From Chlorella sorokiniana (lineage: Eukaryota; Chlorophyta; Trebouxiophyceae; Chlorellales; Chlorellaceae), in assembly GCA_025917655.1 (NCBI GenBank), contig CP084611.1:5084001-5148000 (forward strand): 64,000 nt of DNA, given 5' to 3'. Of the stretch, positions 44,601 to 56,886 are shown piece by piece. The translations under genes were made by a program, and so were the position numbers. Below the pieces are notes generated by a model, which was not told where the DNA came from, ran no database searches, and worked only from the letters and a program-made list of their open reading frames with translations. The number at the start of each line of letters is the position of its first letter. Positions within the stretch are counted from its first letter, which is position 1.

Positions 44601-46906
44601 AGGAGTCCTCCTGCAAGGAACGCACACATGTAATGCATGGACCCGAGCTACGAGAGAGCACACAGCGGGTGGGAGGTCGAGGGGGCAGAGTCGCCGAGCT
44701 CATGCAGCAAAGCAGAGTGTGCACCGGGCTGACTGCCGCCCCCGGCCCGGCGCTGCATAGGCCTGGCCGCCGCCGCCGCACCTCGATCCAGCGGGCGGCG
44801 CGGCGGCGGTAGTACTGCGCCGTGTCCTTCAGCATCGACTCCTCAAAGTCCTTTTCGTAGCAGTCCATCTGGCCCATGCCCACCTGCAGCAGTTGGGACG
44901 TGGGATGGGGTGGGCGGTGAGGTGCGGCTGGGGGTGAGGTACAGTGGGGGTGACACACTACCACACCACCACCGCCCCTGGCATGAATCTGCTTCTGCGG
45001 CATCTCCGATCCACAACCCACCCGCTTATACACACACCCGCTTATACACACACACGTGCACACGCCGCCACCACACACATGCACACACACACCGCGCCAC
45101 CGCCCAGAGGGCCTTCCCACCTCCTGGAAGATGGCCAGCACGTTCTTCAGCAGTGAGCGGTCCACCTGCTCCCCCTCGCGCTCCGCGGTGACCAGCTCCA
45201 GCATGGCGTCCTTGGCGGGCGCTTGATCTCGGCATACACGTGGTCTGGGGGGGGTTGAGGGAGAACAAGGGCTATGGCAGGGGATGTGTAGAAGGCCTAG
45301 CCTCCGCCGACTCCCCCCCCACACACACCACCACCACCACCACCACCACCTCACCCCCGCCCACTCCCGCCAGCGGGTCTCACCCCTGAACACCAGCAGG
45401 CCCACGTCGTTCAGGGGTGCAGGTTGTGGCGCTGGATGTAGTAGCGGTCAAGGTAGTTGAAGAAGCGGGACAGCCAGCGCACCATGATCTGCGGTACGAG
45501 GCAGCGGTACGAGGCAGCGGTATGAGGCAGACGAGGCGAGGGCGGTTGGTGCCAGCCGATGCAGAGGCGAACCTCGGCTGAGAACCGGCAGCATGGCAGT
45601 TTGGCTGCTGCTGAGCCAAGCAATGGCTCAGCTGATGCCTCCCGCTCCCAGCATGTACACCCAGGCGCCAGGCCCTTCCCACCCCTCATGAAAACCCACA
45701 GGCCGCTCACCTTGTGGTTATCCCAGCGCTGCTTCAGCTGCTTCAGCAGGTGCTCGTCATGATGGTCGCGCAGGGCCGGCAGCACCTGCGTGGCGGCAAG
45801 AGAAATGACGGAACGGCGGTGAAGCGAGCGGGCCGCTGCAGCACGGGGACAACAGCACTCCGGGGCCACGGCAGGAGGGGGGAGCAGGGGCGCTACGATG
45901 GCCCGGGCGAGTGCAGGCGGGGTGGCAGGTCCAGGCGGCAGGGCGCACCTTCTCTTGGATGTACACTTGGAAGGCCTCCTTGTACCTGCAATTGGCGGCA
46001 CATAATGACAGCCAGTGCAGCAAGTCACATCAGCTCACAGCAAGGAACTGAATTCGTTGCCAGCAAGCAGCCGCTGTGAGCAGCAGCAAGGACGGCAAGC
46101 CCCTCCCAGCCGCTGCCCTTCAAGCCATGCCAGCAAGGCCCTCCCCTTGTCTCTTCCCCCTGCGTGCTTCTCGACAAACAACCGTACTGCCCCGCTCACC
46201 GTGCGTACAGCTGCTCCGAGTGGTCGTAAGGCGGCTTTTGGGTGCACATGTTGTAGATGGTGGTATCTGCGTCAGGAGGGGGCGGGAGGGGGATGCGAGG
46301 TAGGCAATCAAGTACGGCAGCAGGAAAGCAACCCGCCCCCACTTGGGCAACAGCCGAGGAAGAGGCTCGCGGCCTGTGCTGGAAGGCAGGGCATGGACAC
46401 TGGGGCATGGCAGGTCGCGGCAGCGCAGCAGCGGCGGCCAGCAGCGCTCACACAGCATCATGTAGTGCTCAGCGGTGAAGGCCTGCAACGAGGAAGAGGA
46501 GCAGAGCATAGGGGAGAAGCGTCGGCGCCGTGATAGGTTGGGCGCAACGGCCAACGCAGAGGCATCAACCGGTGCTGGCCTGGAGTCTCACCTCGGTTTT
46601 GTCGCCCTCCAATATCCGCTTCAGCTTGGTGATGCCGTCCTGCATGAGTGAAAAGCAACCGGTGGAGCAGAGCTGCATGAATTGAGCGCCGGGTGAGGTG
46701 CTGCATGCTGCCACGTGCTGTCGGTGCGAGGCAGAGCGGACTGGATAGCACGCCTCCCGGCCGTGCACACCATGGCAAGCCCACATGCAGCACCTGTTTC
46801 CCATCAAGGCCCTTTGGCATTCAGTGCGCACCTCCATGTATTGCCAACCCGCCTCCAGCTCAATCGGCCGTCGGTCATGGCCCGCATACGGCGTATACGA
46901 CGACAT
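38697..46906 (-). CDS. CUL1: Cullin-1, scaffold of SCF ubiquitin ligases
   Basis: More than twenty short exons. The N-terminus [20 protein letters not shown] is followed by [27 protein letters not shown] and [20 protein letters not shown]. Cullin repeats include [20 protein letters not shown] and [20 protein letters not shown]. The cullin-homology part shows [58 protein letters not shown] and [15 protein letters not shown] with [18 protein letters not shown]. The neddylation region is [20 protein letters not shown], where the Lys of IMKSRK is the usual NEDD8 site. It ends [14 protein letters not shown] then YLA. The VPLPPVD stretch and end sequence point to CUL1 rather than CUL3 or CUL4. CUL1 carries RBX1 at its C-terminus and SKP1/F-box at its N-terminus. 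An in-frame ATG upstream (about 47006) would add a polyQ N-terminus. Several introns end GTACCGCAG. Confidence 0.95.
45326..45350. repeat. (CCA)n repeat in a cullin-1 intron
   Basis: About eight CCA units lie between two cullin exons. Confidence 0.85.
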
Positions 46907-46918
46907 GGCGCCGGCACT

Positions 46919-46919
<1 letters not shown>

Positions 46920-46955
<36 letters not shown>
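46920..46955 (-). repeat. CAG repeat upstream of the cullin-1 ATG
   Basis: CTG units on the plus strand read (CAG)11-12 on the sense strand, in frame with the cullin start (..[14 protein letters not shown]). It is a 5' UTR repeat if the ATG at 46906 is used, or polyglutamine if translation starts at the upstream in-frame ATG near 47006. Confidence 0.85.
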
Positions 46956-46960
<5 letters not shown>

Positions 46961-47009
46961 TCTTGCCGCTGCAGCAGGGATTGATGTGCGGCACCAGTCA
47001 TACATTTGG

Positions 47010-48055
47010 GGAAGCAAGAAGGCTGCCCTGCCCAGGCTTGACAGGGGTTGCAGCCATACGAAAGGGTCAAGTGTGGCGCTGCTGTTGGGGCGGCGGCAGT
47101 GCTCTGGCCATGGCCCTGGTAACTGCGCTGGCCTATTGAACAATGTTGCTCTGACGATTTCCGCCATCGACATGCCCACAAACTCCCGCAACCAGGCCCC
47201 AGTGAGCGAGCAAGAGGGCCGGGCACGACCTTGGGCAACCCTGGGCTCGCAGTGCAAGCCCTCACCTGCTGCTTTGCTGCCACGAGTTGTTCTAGGAGCC
47301 AGCTTGCCCGACTTCTGGCTACCGGGGCCCTGGGCCGGTCTGGGAACTATTGATGACCCACGCGCGCTGCTTGGGCAGCGTTGGACACACGCAGCAACCG
47401 CTGATCAACCTTGCCACCCGTGGAAGGGGGCGCTTGGACCGCAGTGCCGATCGGGAGTCACAAGTAGAGGCTGATCAGTGGCCGATAGGCGGGCTGTACG
47501 CCAGTTGATCCCGTATGTCAATCCAGGCAGACCTAGGGGGCAACGCGGGTCTCTTCGAGAGAAGGCGTGCGATGCCTGCTGCCCTTACCCTGGTGACTAG
47601 TCTGCACATTCAGTTTTGCAGCCATTTCCTCTAGGAAGCATGTTTTTAGTTTTTACATAAGCTACCATGATCTTTCAGAGTCCCTTCCGATAGCTGCGCT
47701 CCATCGGCTGGAAGTCCCCAGCCAGGGCTGACCTGAACTGGACAAAAGTGACGACTGTTTCCCACTAAGTGTGCCCTTTGTCGTCGGTAACGAACGTCCA
47801 ACCCAACATCATGCGGGCAAGCCACCAGTGCACCATTCTGCTCGTGAGCCTGGGTCCTTGGCACGTTAACAGCTCTCTCGAGAGCTCTGGCCCAATCATA
47901 TCCACGAGGTAGTTTACAAACTGAAGCTCCTGTTTGGGTGATGTGGGTATCGGAGAGGCAGTGCTGAATGAAATGAGAGTGCAGAGGAGAGCAGGACTGT
48001 GAAATGGGTCATATCGTTAATGAGCGTAGGGTGGCATGGCGTGCGTGTGTATTCA
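47010..48055. other. Intergenic region between two minus-strand genes
   Basis: Holds the promoter of cullin-1 and the 3' flank of the transporter gene. No supported coding exon was found, although one frame stays open upstream of cullin to 47257. Confidence 0.35.
47914..47918 (-). promoter_or_regulatory. Candidate poly(A) signal TGTAA of the transporter gene
   Basis: TTACA on the plus strand reads TGTAA on the minus strand, about 140 bases past the stop at 48056. Confidence 0.4.
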
Positions 48056-51000
48056 TCAGGATTCTTTCCGCTCTTCGTCTCCATCAGCCTCGCCGCCATC
48101 CGGCCGCTCTTTGTCCACGTCTTCGGGCAGCAGTCGCAGCAGGGGCAGCGGCAGCAGCGTGCTGAGCGTGCACAGCGCGACCAGCGGCGCGAGATTGTCA
48201 AACGAGTCGGCCGTGACGCCCAGCGCGGCGGTCAGCGCGGAGCCGAGCGCGTTGCCGACAAACATGCCGCTGTTGGATATTGACATGAGGGTGGCAAACA
48301 GAGTGGCCTCAACCCCCTGCATGATGGGTGGGGGGTAAGTGGAAGGTGGGATGTGAGTGTGTTTGTGGGTGCACGTGCGACTGGGTGCAGCGGTGGAGAG
48401 GGGTTAGATGATGTCGGGGTAGTGGCAGAAGACGCAGGCATGGGCTGGGGGCAGAGACTGTGGTGCAGACAGCTCAGCCGCTCTGGCAGACAGCGACGGG
48501 GAGGAAGCGCCGATTTGCGCTTACGACTCAGCAAGCACCATGTGATAACGTGTGTCAGCATACAGACATGACGGCCCGCAGAAGCTACGAGCCCAGCGGG
48601 GTTCCTCAAGCAGCAGCCGACCCTGGAACACTGGCCTTCCCACCCCCACGCCAGCCCCCTCCCTCATGCTCGCCTCTGGGCAGATGCGCGCCGCCAGCAC
48701 CAGCAGCGGCATGAACGCCACCTGGCCCAGCACCGTCAGCAGCGCGGTGTCGGCCAGCGCAAACAGCTCGTCACTCAGGCCCAGCTGGCGGTTGAGGCCT
48801 GCAAGCAATGCAGTTGGGTGGGGCCCATCAGTGAGAGTGCGCGGCTGTGCGCCAAGGAGGCTGCGGAACTGCGGCGAGCGGCAAGAGGGTGGGTGGGAGC
48901 AAGTGGAGGCAGCATGGCTGGTGCAAAGCATTGAGCATGCCCGATGAGCTGGGCAACGGCAACCGGCAGCACGCAGCACAAGCGGCGGCATAAACGCACC
49001 GAAGCCACGCTTGGCACAAGGGAAAGCATGGCAAGAGAACAACACAGCAGGCGCAGCTCACCCGTGACTAGCATCAGCTGCGTCAGGCCCAGCAGGCCCC
49101 CGCCAGGGCGGTCCACAGCAGCACCTTGCGGATGGGGGTGTGCTTCAGCCGGAAGTTGTACAGGCCCACCCCTGCCAGGCTGGCCAGTGCGCCCACCAGC
49201 CTGCAGCGTGGACAAGCAGAAGCAGCCCAAACGTGGACAAGCAGAGCTGGACTGGCTGCGGAAGCTGGCGAAAGCAAGGAATGGGCAGTCCAATTGGTGG
49301 CGGAGGGGCACCACAGTCGTTGTCAGCCCCAGCTGCCAGGCCGACTGGCAGGCTGCCGCTGCTGCGCATCGCCAAGACCAGCGCCACACAAACGCAACAG
49401 ACAAGGGGGCTGGACCAAACGGGCCCGCACCGCACCCCTCTCTGCAGCTCAGCAAGCGTGCAGCTTGCAACCAAATGGCTGGCGGTCGATAGGCGGTAAA
49501 AGGCGCCTCACCGTATCTGGCCAAGCACCTCTGGAGTGAAGCCCAGCTTGTTGGTCTCAAAAAGAGCATGGCAGTGTCGGCATTGGGAGTGGCCTGTGCC
49601 GCAATGGGGGCGGGTGGGCAAAGGAGGTCAGCATGAACGCCAGTGCAGGCACAACTGGTGCACCGAGGAAAGGACAAGGCCGTTGCCACCCTGTCGGCTC
49701 TTGCGGGCCGCAAGGTGCAAGTCCGAGAGGCACGGCCGGCGGCGGCATTCCCTGCTACCCAGCCCGCCACCGCACCGCCACCCCAACCTCCTTGCAGGGG
49801 CCACCCTACGGGGCCACCCTACAGGGCCACCCCACCTGCCACAGGAAGACGAACACTGCGGGGAGCAGGATGTTGCGCTGCTTGCCCACGCCCCAGAGCA
49901 GCGTGGCCTGGTTCTTGAAGGCGGCGACGATGCCCGGAGGGGCGCCGGGGCGGGGCTGCTGCGCCCGCTTTCCAGCCCGCCGCCGCTGGGCGCCATGAGG
50001 CCCCGCGCCGGCACCCTCTCCTCGGGGATGGCCACCGCGGCGGCGGTCACCAGCAGCGGGAAGAAAGCGGTGAGGGCGAAGACGGCGCGGGGGCCGTAGT
50101 CGCCCACCAGGGAGCCGCTGAAGTACGCGCTGGCGATGCCGCCGGCGGAGGCCGACGCCCAGCAGAGGCTCTGCAGGGAGCCGGCGGCGCCCAGCTGGCG
50201 GCCACGTCGCCGCACGAGCTCCACAACCACCGAGTCAGCCACGACATCGGCGCACGCCGTGGAGGCGCTGCCCAGAAGCAGCAGCAGCACGACGGCGGAC
50301 GGGGTGGAGGCCCAGGCGGCCATGGAGCCCCACGCGGCGGCGCCCAGCAGCCCGCAGACTGCCAGGTAGGAGCAGCGGCGGTAGCCGAATAGGGGCACCG
50401 CGTCGGACAGGAAGCCGTACACGGGCTTGATCATCTGCGATGGGGCAGGCAACCGCAAGAGATGGATCGCCATTTTGTGCAAGCGAACTGGGCTGCGCAA
50501 GTGAGGCACAGCAGCGAGGGACGAGGAAGTAGCAGCGAGGGACGGGACAGCAGCGCGGCCGCTGAGTCTGCCCTGCAGGTCCGGACTGGGCCGCAGCGCA
50601 ACGACGCAGCGCGCCACAGGGAAGCGTAGCCGCTGCCCGCGTCTCACCCAAGGGGCGTAGCCCGAGGACGTGACCAGTGCCACAGTTGCCGGGGCCAGGC
50701 CCAAGTTGTCTTTGAGAAAGGTGAAGACCGCCAGGCGGGAGAGGCCCAGCAGGCCTTGCACAAGGTACACTGCAGGAAGGCGGCGGGGCCAGGGGCAAGG
50801 GCGGCGGGGTGACACCTCAGGGGATGGCGGCAGTGCTGCTCCACTCTGTGCTGGCCAGCCGCCCTGGCCGGTGCTACATGGGACAATGTATCATGCGAGT
50901 TGAAGCAGGCAATGTAGGGTGGGGAGACACATTTGAGGAGTGAGGCAGCGCGCACCGAGAGCAATGGCAACGAGCTCCGGTGACGGCTGCTCGGGCTGCA

Positions 51001-51289
51001 GGCGCCGCCAGTGCTGCCGCTGCCGAGGCTGCTCTGCTGCCACGCCGCCCATGCTCTGGCGGTCGGGCTTTCCTCCTTGCAACCCCCGCTCGTCTACGGT
51101 TGGCAGGCTCTGCTGGTAGCTGCTCCGCTCCTGACTCAGACCACCGGGTGGTGGGGCCTGACCTGTCTGCTGCTCAAGCTGCTCACTGCGGCTGTAACTG
51201 TACATCCGGCAGCGCCAGGCCCTCCGGGACTGAGGTGTTGGAGTGCGATGAAGGCCGCCCTGCACCAATCGCACCGCAGAGGGACTCAT
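48056..51289 (-). CDS. Folate-biopterin transporter (FBT/BT1) family membrane protein
   Basis: Major-facilitator-type transporter of the family that carries folates or pterins in plants, cyanobacteria and kinetoplastids. The start [20 protein letters not shown] is followed by an Arg/Gln-rich N-terminus with a plastid-targeting look and ends ELVAIALG before the first intron. Membrane segments follow: [39 protein letters not shown] (the conserved cytosolic-loop motif), [59 protein letters not shown] and [21 protein letters not shown]-terminal exons give [20 protein letters not shown] and [20 protein letters not shown], and the protein ends [10 protein letters not shown]-like (acidic tail). Exon borders between 48.3 and 49.9 kb are only approximate. 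The substrate is not shown by sequence. Confidence 0.85.
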
Positions 51290-52320
51290 TAAAACAACAT
51301 CAGCCCTACCACCTTGCGTAATGATGTTGATCGAAGCTTGAGGTGATGTATGATGTGCTCCCAGCCCATCTGATGTGGCGTCGCTGGCGTCTAGTCATGC
51401 CCTCGCACCTGATGCCAGCATGCAAAGCGGTGCCTGCAGTGGACAGATACTCAAAGGTCCTCGACGAACCACAAAAATGAGCAAGTTGCCATGCCAAAGA
51501 ATGTCAAGCAAAGGCGGTTGAGATTCTCAGCCTGACTCCATGCAGCACCCAGTGACATGTCTGCATGGAAAGTTGACTGCCGCTGAAGTGCAGGTACTGC
51601 CATAGTTCTCCCTGCAATCCAACCACACTGCTGTTTGAGAGCTAGTTCAGCAGCGACAACCTGCATTTTTCCTGGGTGGCGGAAAGCTGTGAGCAGCGAC
51701 CGCCCATTTCCGTACCAGCAGCCACATGGCGCAGCGCCCCAACTGAAGACAATTGGGATTGCAACGGAGTCGGGACGCAGATTGGGATTGTGGGTGCGAT
51801 GCATTGGATGTTGTTGAGTGGCCCAGACAGAACATGCAACCGAGGGTAGCACAGCTGCTTGCCCGCTCGTCTGGATCAGGTTTTTGCACTGTGCAGCATG
51901 GAAGAAGGTCCAGTCAACCAGAAAACATTGACGAACGGACTTTTAAGAGATTGGCACGCATGCCCGAGCGTACACGCAGGCCGCTGCACTCCCAACGCAG
52001 CGGGAGCGGCAATTGGGAGGTCTGGATACAGCTGGCAGGTGGTTTTGCCCCATCGCAGGGGCATTGATCCAACTGCGCATCCGCTTTCCGCAAAATCTGG
52101 CACCAATGAAGACTCGTTTACATCGAGGTTCCTTTGTTGTGGAGCAAATCCGAGTCGGCGGGCAAAGCACGCACGCAGCAGGGCACGCTCTGAGATGGAC
52201 ATCTCTGGAGAACCCTGCCCAGATCTCCCATCTTTTCCCGGCTGCCTGTTCGGTCCAAGCAATTGGGAAGCGGCCGGATACAGCAGAACAGGCCGTGCCC
52301 AACTGAAAACGCGTGCAGCA
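51290..52320. other. Divergent intergenic region, about 1 kb
   Basis: The region lies between the transporter start (minus) and the LysM gene start (plus). It is less GC-rich than the flanking genes, and no coding frame with support was found. It should contain both promoters. Confidence 0.4.
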
Positions 52321-54772
52321 ATGCCCCGCCACACCAGCCTGTTGCTGGCCCTCGCGCTGGGGCTGGCAGTCGTCCAGACGTCTACTGGTGTGTTGGGATT
52401 GCCGCTGGGCCTGTGCAGGACGTGGCTGCTGGGCTGCTGTTGGGCCGCGTGTTAACACCCGTGCTCCCGCCCCCTCCGCAGCCATTTGCGACACCTACGT
52501 CGTCCAGGCGGGTGATACAATTGGTAGCATCGCCAGCCAGTTTAACGTGCAGCTGTGTGAGTTGGGCTGTGCTGCTAGTTTGGTGATCGCCGCTGCCGCC
52601 GCACACATTGCGCGTTCCGTCGCTTCCGGACCTGCCAGCCACCTGGCTGGCAGTGGGCTGGTGAACGGCTCTGAACTGCTTTGATGCCTGAATTGAATTG
52701 ATACTGTGTCATACCCCTTCAAGCTCAGAAAGATAGAGGCTCGCTACTGATCGCTGGTTTTGTCTCTCCCTGCAGCCGACCTGGAGGCTGTGCAGACTCA
52801 GTGCAACAGCGGGTACACCGCCGGCGGCCTGCTGCAGCTGGCGCAGACACTCTGTCTGCCCCCTTACTACTCCGCTTGCACCAACGTTCGCACTGCTGGT
52901 GAGTTGTAGGCCCCGCAGCCGCGTTGTGTGGCCGGTTTTCGTGGTAGGGCGGCAGCCTTGCGTGGCCACGCGCCCCGCTGCCCCCAGACAGCTGGCGCTT
53001 ACGCGTCGGCGTCAGGCGCATGATGAGTGCTGCTTGCCCGACTCAATGCGAAGAGGGCACCTTACCCTCTGCAGCGGTCGAGCTTGCTCCACATGCCGAT
53101 TTGGCATGACAGTCTCTCTTTGCGGCGACGTAATCGTTTCGCTTTTACGTCGTATCCCTCCTCACCTTCCAACCTGAAAACACTGCACCTCCCTCTCCCT
53201 TTCCCAACATCTCACGCTCTCCCACTTTTCAACCCTGCAGGCGAGGACACCGACTGCAAGTACTACACTGTGCAGGTGGGTGCAGCCGGCGCCGAGAGCC
53301 GCCTGCTTTTTGTTGACTGTGGAGGCGGCGTCTTGCTTCCCTTCACCAGCGCGTGCTGCTTGGCACCACCCGCGCCCCCGGCCTTGCTGCCAGACCCCTG
53401 CACGGTGCCTGCTTCAGCCCAGTCCAACTTCTTATCGCCTTCCTCCTGCATCCCCCCTTCCGTAGGGCGGCGACACTCTGGCCTCCATCGCCGACTCGCT
53501 GGGCCTCACCCTGCTGGACCTGCAGGCCGCCAACCCCGACACCACCTCCCTGCAGGTCAACGACTACGTCAAGCTGCCCGGCTGGTGAGTGTGCCAGGCT
53601 CTCGGGGCACACGGTCAAATACATGTCATCTCTGTGTGTATGTGTGTGGGTGGGGTGGGGGGTAAAACCGCCTGCCCAGGTTGACCGAGCCAACCGAGCC
53701 CCGCTGGTGCTCCGCCCGCAGGACCGACTCCTGCCCGGCCCCCGGGGACACCACCTCCTGCCGCGTGTTCGTGGCCCAGGAGGGTGACTCCCTGGCTTCC
53801 ATCGCCATCGCCTTCTCCGTGGATCTGGGCCAGCTGCGGGAGGTGCGGGGTGGCTGCCGGACGGCTTCCTGGCAGCTTCAGCAGGGGAGGCGGGCACGCT
53901 TGGCACGGCGGAATGCTCTGCTGCGGCGCAGCCAGCCGCGCAGCACACGCCCAGGATGCTCTGGAGCGGCATGTGATGACCCGGCCCTCTGCTGCCTGCG
54001 GCGGCCGAAGCCCCAGCTTGCGGCCCCTCTGAGCCCCCAGCCGCTGCTTCTTAGCAAATTGGACCGCCGCGATGGCACCCGCTGCTCTGCTGCAGGTGAA
54101 CCCCACCCTGGCAGGCGATAACAACGCGGTGCTGCAGCCGGGCCAGCGCATCAACATCCCGCCCTTCACCGCCGACTGCGGCGAGGGTGAGCCCCATCCT
54201 GCTGCCCTGCCTCGCCTCTGCCTGCCCGGGTGCTGGCGGCGCGGCTGCGGCTATCGCGCACCGTCCCCTCCGCTGCCGCTGTCGTCCTGAAACTCTTCCA
54301 GCATGAAACTGCATGGGTGCTTGTGACAGGCTAGCAAGGCACCGCTGGGCCTGCACAGCGCATGCATGCCCCACCTGCCCCCACTCAACCTGCGCGCGCC
54401 CTCCCCCCCGCCTTCCGCAGGCGTGGTTGTGGAGCGCCCCTCTTCCGGCAACTGCTTCGGCTACTCGGTGCAGGAGGGCGACACGCTCTTCGACATCGCC
54501 ACTATGGTGCGCCCCCGCCTGGCCGCTCCTCCTGTTCCCTTGTGGTTGTGGGAATGGCATTGAAAGCGGGGCTCAGCTGCTCTGGGTTGGAATCAGGGGC
54601 GGGGCCACGTCTGAGGGGCAGTCGGCCGCATGGAGTGACCTTTGTCCCGCCCCCTACCGCCCGGACCGCCCTGCAGTTCCAGACCACCACCGCCCTCATC
54701 GTGGAGGTCAACCCTGAGCTGGCGGCGGGCGGCGTGCTGGGCCCGGGCACCGTTGTGAGGCTGCCCCCTTAG
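52321..54772 (+). CDS. Secreted protein with four LysM domains
   Basis: Nine exons: 52321-52387, 52482-52556, 52776-52898, 53241-53275, 53466-53584, 53722-53842, 54096-54186, 54421-54506 and 54677-54772. All junctions are GT-AG and in phase. The total of 813 bases encodes 270 residues with no frame break. The signal peptide is MPRHTSLLLALALGLAVVQT. LysM 1: CDTYVVQAGDTIGSIASQF. LysM 2: CKYYTVQGGDTLASIADSLG, with VNDYVKLPGW at its end. LysM 3: CRVFVAQEGDSLASIAIAFS, VNPTLAGDNN and RINIPPF. LysM 4: CFGYSVQEGDTLFDIATMFQ, VNPELAAGG and GTVVRLPP. Cysteines flank each domain. LysM binds chitin, peptidoglycan or related GlcNAc polymers, so a cell-wall or extracellular role is likely. No kinase or catalytic domain follows, and no membrane anchor is evident. 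Confidence 0.93.
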
Positions 54773-56886
54773 TGAGACGCTGCTGCTCCGCAGCCCGGCT
54801 GCTTCCATGGGCTTCTGGGGACGGCGGCGCTGCTGCGGGCTCCCAACCATCCTCCCATCGTCAAGCCTGCTGCCACGGCGGAATCTGCATGCCAACATTC
54901 ACGGTGCTCACCAGTGCTGACCCTTTCCGCTTTCTCGTGCCCCCGCCACCCCCACCCCGCAGCGACCCGGCTGTGTGCGTCAATGGCATCACCCTGCGTG
55001 AGCGCCCGCTGGCTTCACCCCCATTCCTGTTGACCCCAAGTGAGCGCTGCCGCCTCCGTCTCACTCCTTTGGCCGAAAGCTGTGGCAGCCGGTTGCTCTG
55101 CCTTCCAGCCGCATCCTGAGATGCCCACCACTTGCAAGCCAGGGTCCCTCTGGGCTGCCCCAGGCGAACGCCAGGTTCCGCCGCTCACCGCCCCCATCTG
55201 CCTGCCCTGCCCGGCTGCAGCGCCCCGTCGTCCCCGCCCCCACCACCCCCGCCCCCACCACCCCCGCCACCGGCCCGACCCCGATCTCGGCATCACCGAG
55301 GACCCTGCGGTGCCCGGAGAGGGCGGCCCCGGGAGGAGGAGGGCGCAGCCCCCACCCCCCGCCCGGCCCCCGCCCCGGCCTTCAGCCGCCGCCGCCTGCT
55401 CATGAACTGAGCAGCGGACGCGCCTCTGGTTGCGCGACCCCCGCAGCGGTTAGAAGAAGGAGCCTCCCGCGCGGCTCTGGCAGGCGCTGCCCTGCGCGTG
55501 CTGCTGGAGCTGGGGAGGCCAGCCTTTGTTTTAAGACCCCCACAGCCACGCTCTCTTTCCACGGATACACCCAGTCTAGACGTAGGACTTTTGTGATCGT
55601 ATCAAATGATGCTTACCTGCCCGCTGCATTGATTTGCTTTGGACTCTTGCTGGGCGGTGCGGGCTGCAGAGCGTTTTGAAGCGGCGGGGGCTTGTTTCCC
55701 CCGGTCTGCCCCTCAAGCTCTGCTGCACCCTCCCCGCCACTATGCTTCTCCAGCGCAATGCTTGCTGGTGCTTGTTTCTTGCGGGGCTCGTGACTAGGCA
55801 GTTCCCAAGGAAAGGAACGAATTCAACGCATCACGCCCACACAAGCTGACCGCAAACTCAACTGCTGCCACCCTCCCCGCCACCCTCCCCGCTTGCCACG
55901 CTTGCAAGCACATCGCCCTTTGCTTCCCTCTGCTGCCACAAGCCCAATTGGACTCATGCAGTCCACTGCACCTCCTGTTGTGTACAGCCTCTCGGGCGCT
56001 GCAACCAGCGCCTGGGCCTCAAGTGTAGCAAGCTGATTTTTAGATGTTGACAAGGTTGGCAGCGCGGCAGTCACACGCACGCAGCTGCCGGTGCTGGGCA
56101 GCATACACGCAACAGAGCCCAGCTACAGCGGCAGGTCATGGCGGCGGCAGAGCAGGAGGAGGAGGAAAACTGCAGGACCGAGAGTCGGGAATGAAAGGCA
56201 GGCAGGCAGTGCACAGGCAGCTGGGGAGCTGGGGTGTGGCCACAGGCAATCAACAATGGAAAGGCAGTGGGGACGTGAAGCTGCGGCACAGTGGCAGCAG
56301 GTGGCCCCCTGCTGCCCTGAGGCAGCTTGAGGACATGCGGTGCAAACAGTCCTCAAGTAAGTTTCCCACGTGTAAAATGGCGTTACTAGCGTTTGCGGGC
56401 AGGTGGACAACACAGGGATGAGCCCGGCAGAAAGGCAGCACGCGGGGAAAAGGAGAGCCCGTCGAGAGGGTACACGGCCGTGTCAGCAACTTGGCCAGGC
56501 GAATGTATCCTTGCATGTGCAGGGAGGATAATATGAATGGAAAAAGTTGGATTGAAAGGGATGGCACTGGGAAGACATGAGCAAAACAAAGGCAGAGATG
56601 CGGGAGCACAGGCAAGTGTTTGGGTGCCTCAGCAAGCAAATGCCGCCTGACTGCCAGGAACAAGCGTCCCCCACCAGGCCAGGAAGCAGAGGAACCAGAA
56701 CAGCTGGTAAATGCGGTGATCGAATGGCATTCTTGGTGATAAACTTGTCGATGAATTCAAGGAGGTGCAGGGCCAGCGGCTGCGGCGGGCAGGGCTAGGG
56801 GTCAAGGCGCTTGCACAGCACCCTGCGCCCTGCCCAACCCAACGGCAATGCATACGAGGCGCGGGCCTGAGCAACGCATGCCGCCG
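54773..56886. other. Long 3' flank / intergenic region with Pro-rich open frames
   Basis: Just after the LysM stop come a cysteine-containing frame (SDPAVCVNGITLRE near 54960) and a Pro-rich frame with a run of Pro residues (55132-55410, ending FSRRRLLMN). These could be further exons of the LysM gene if the stop at 54770 is skipped by splicing, but I cannot show it. From 55.45 to 56.88 kb I see no supported gene. Confidence 0.35.

Noticed and set aside
56690-56785. Possible exon LALHLLEFIDKFITKNAIRS on the minus strand
   Set aside because: It lies beyond the stop of the adjacent gene (LFDSFQ then stop at 56887) and no joining splice sites were convincing, so it was left out of the model.
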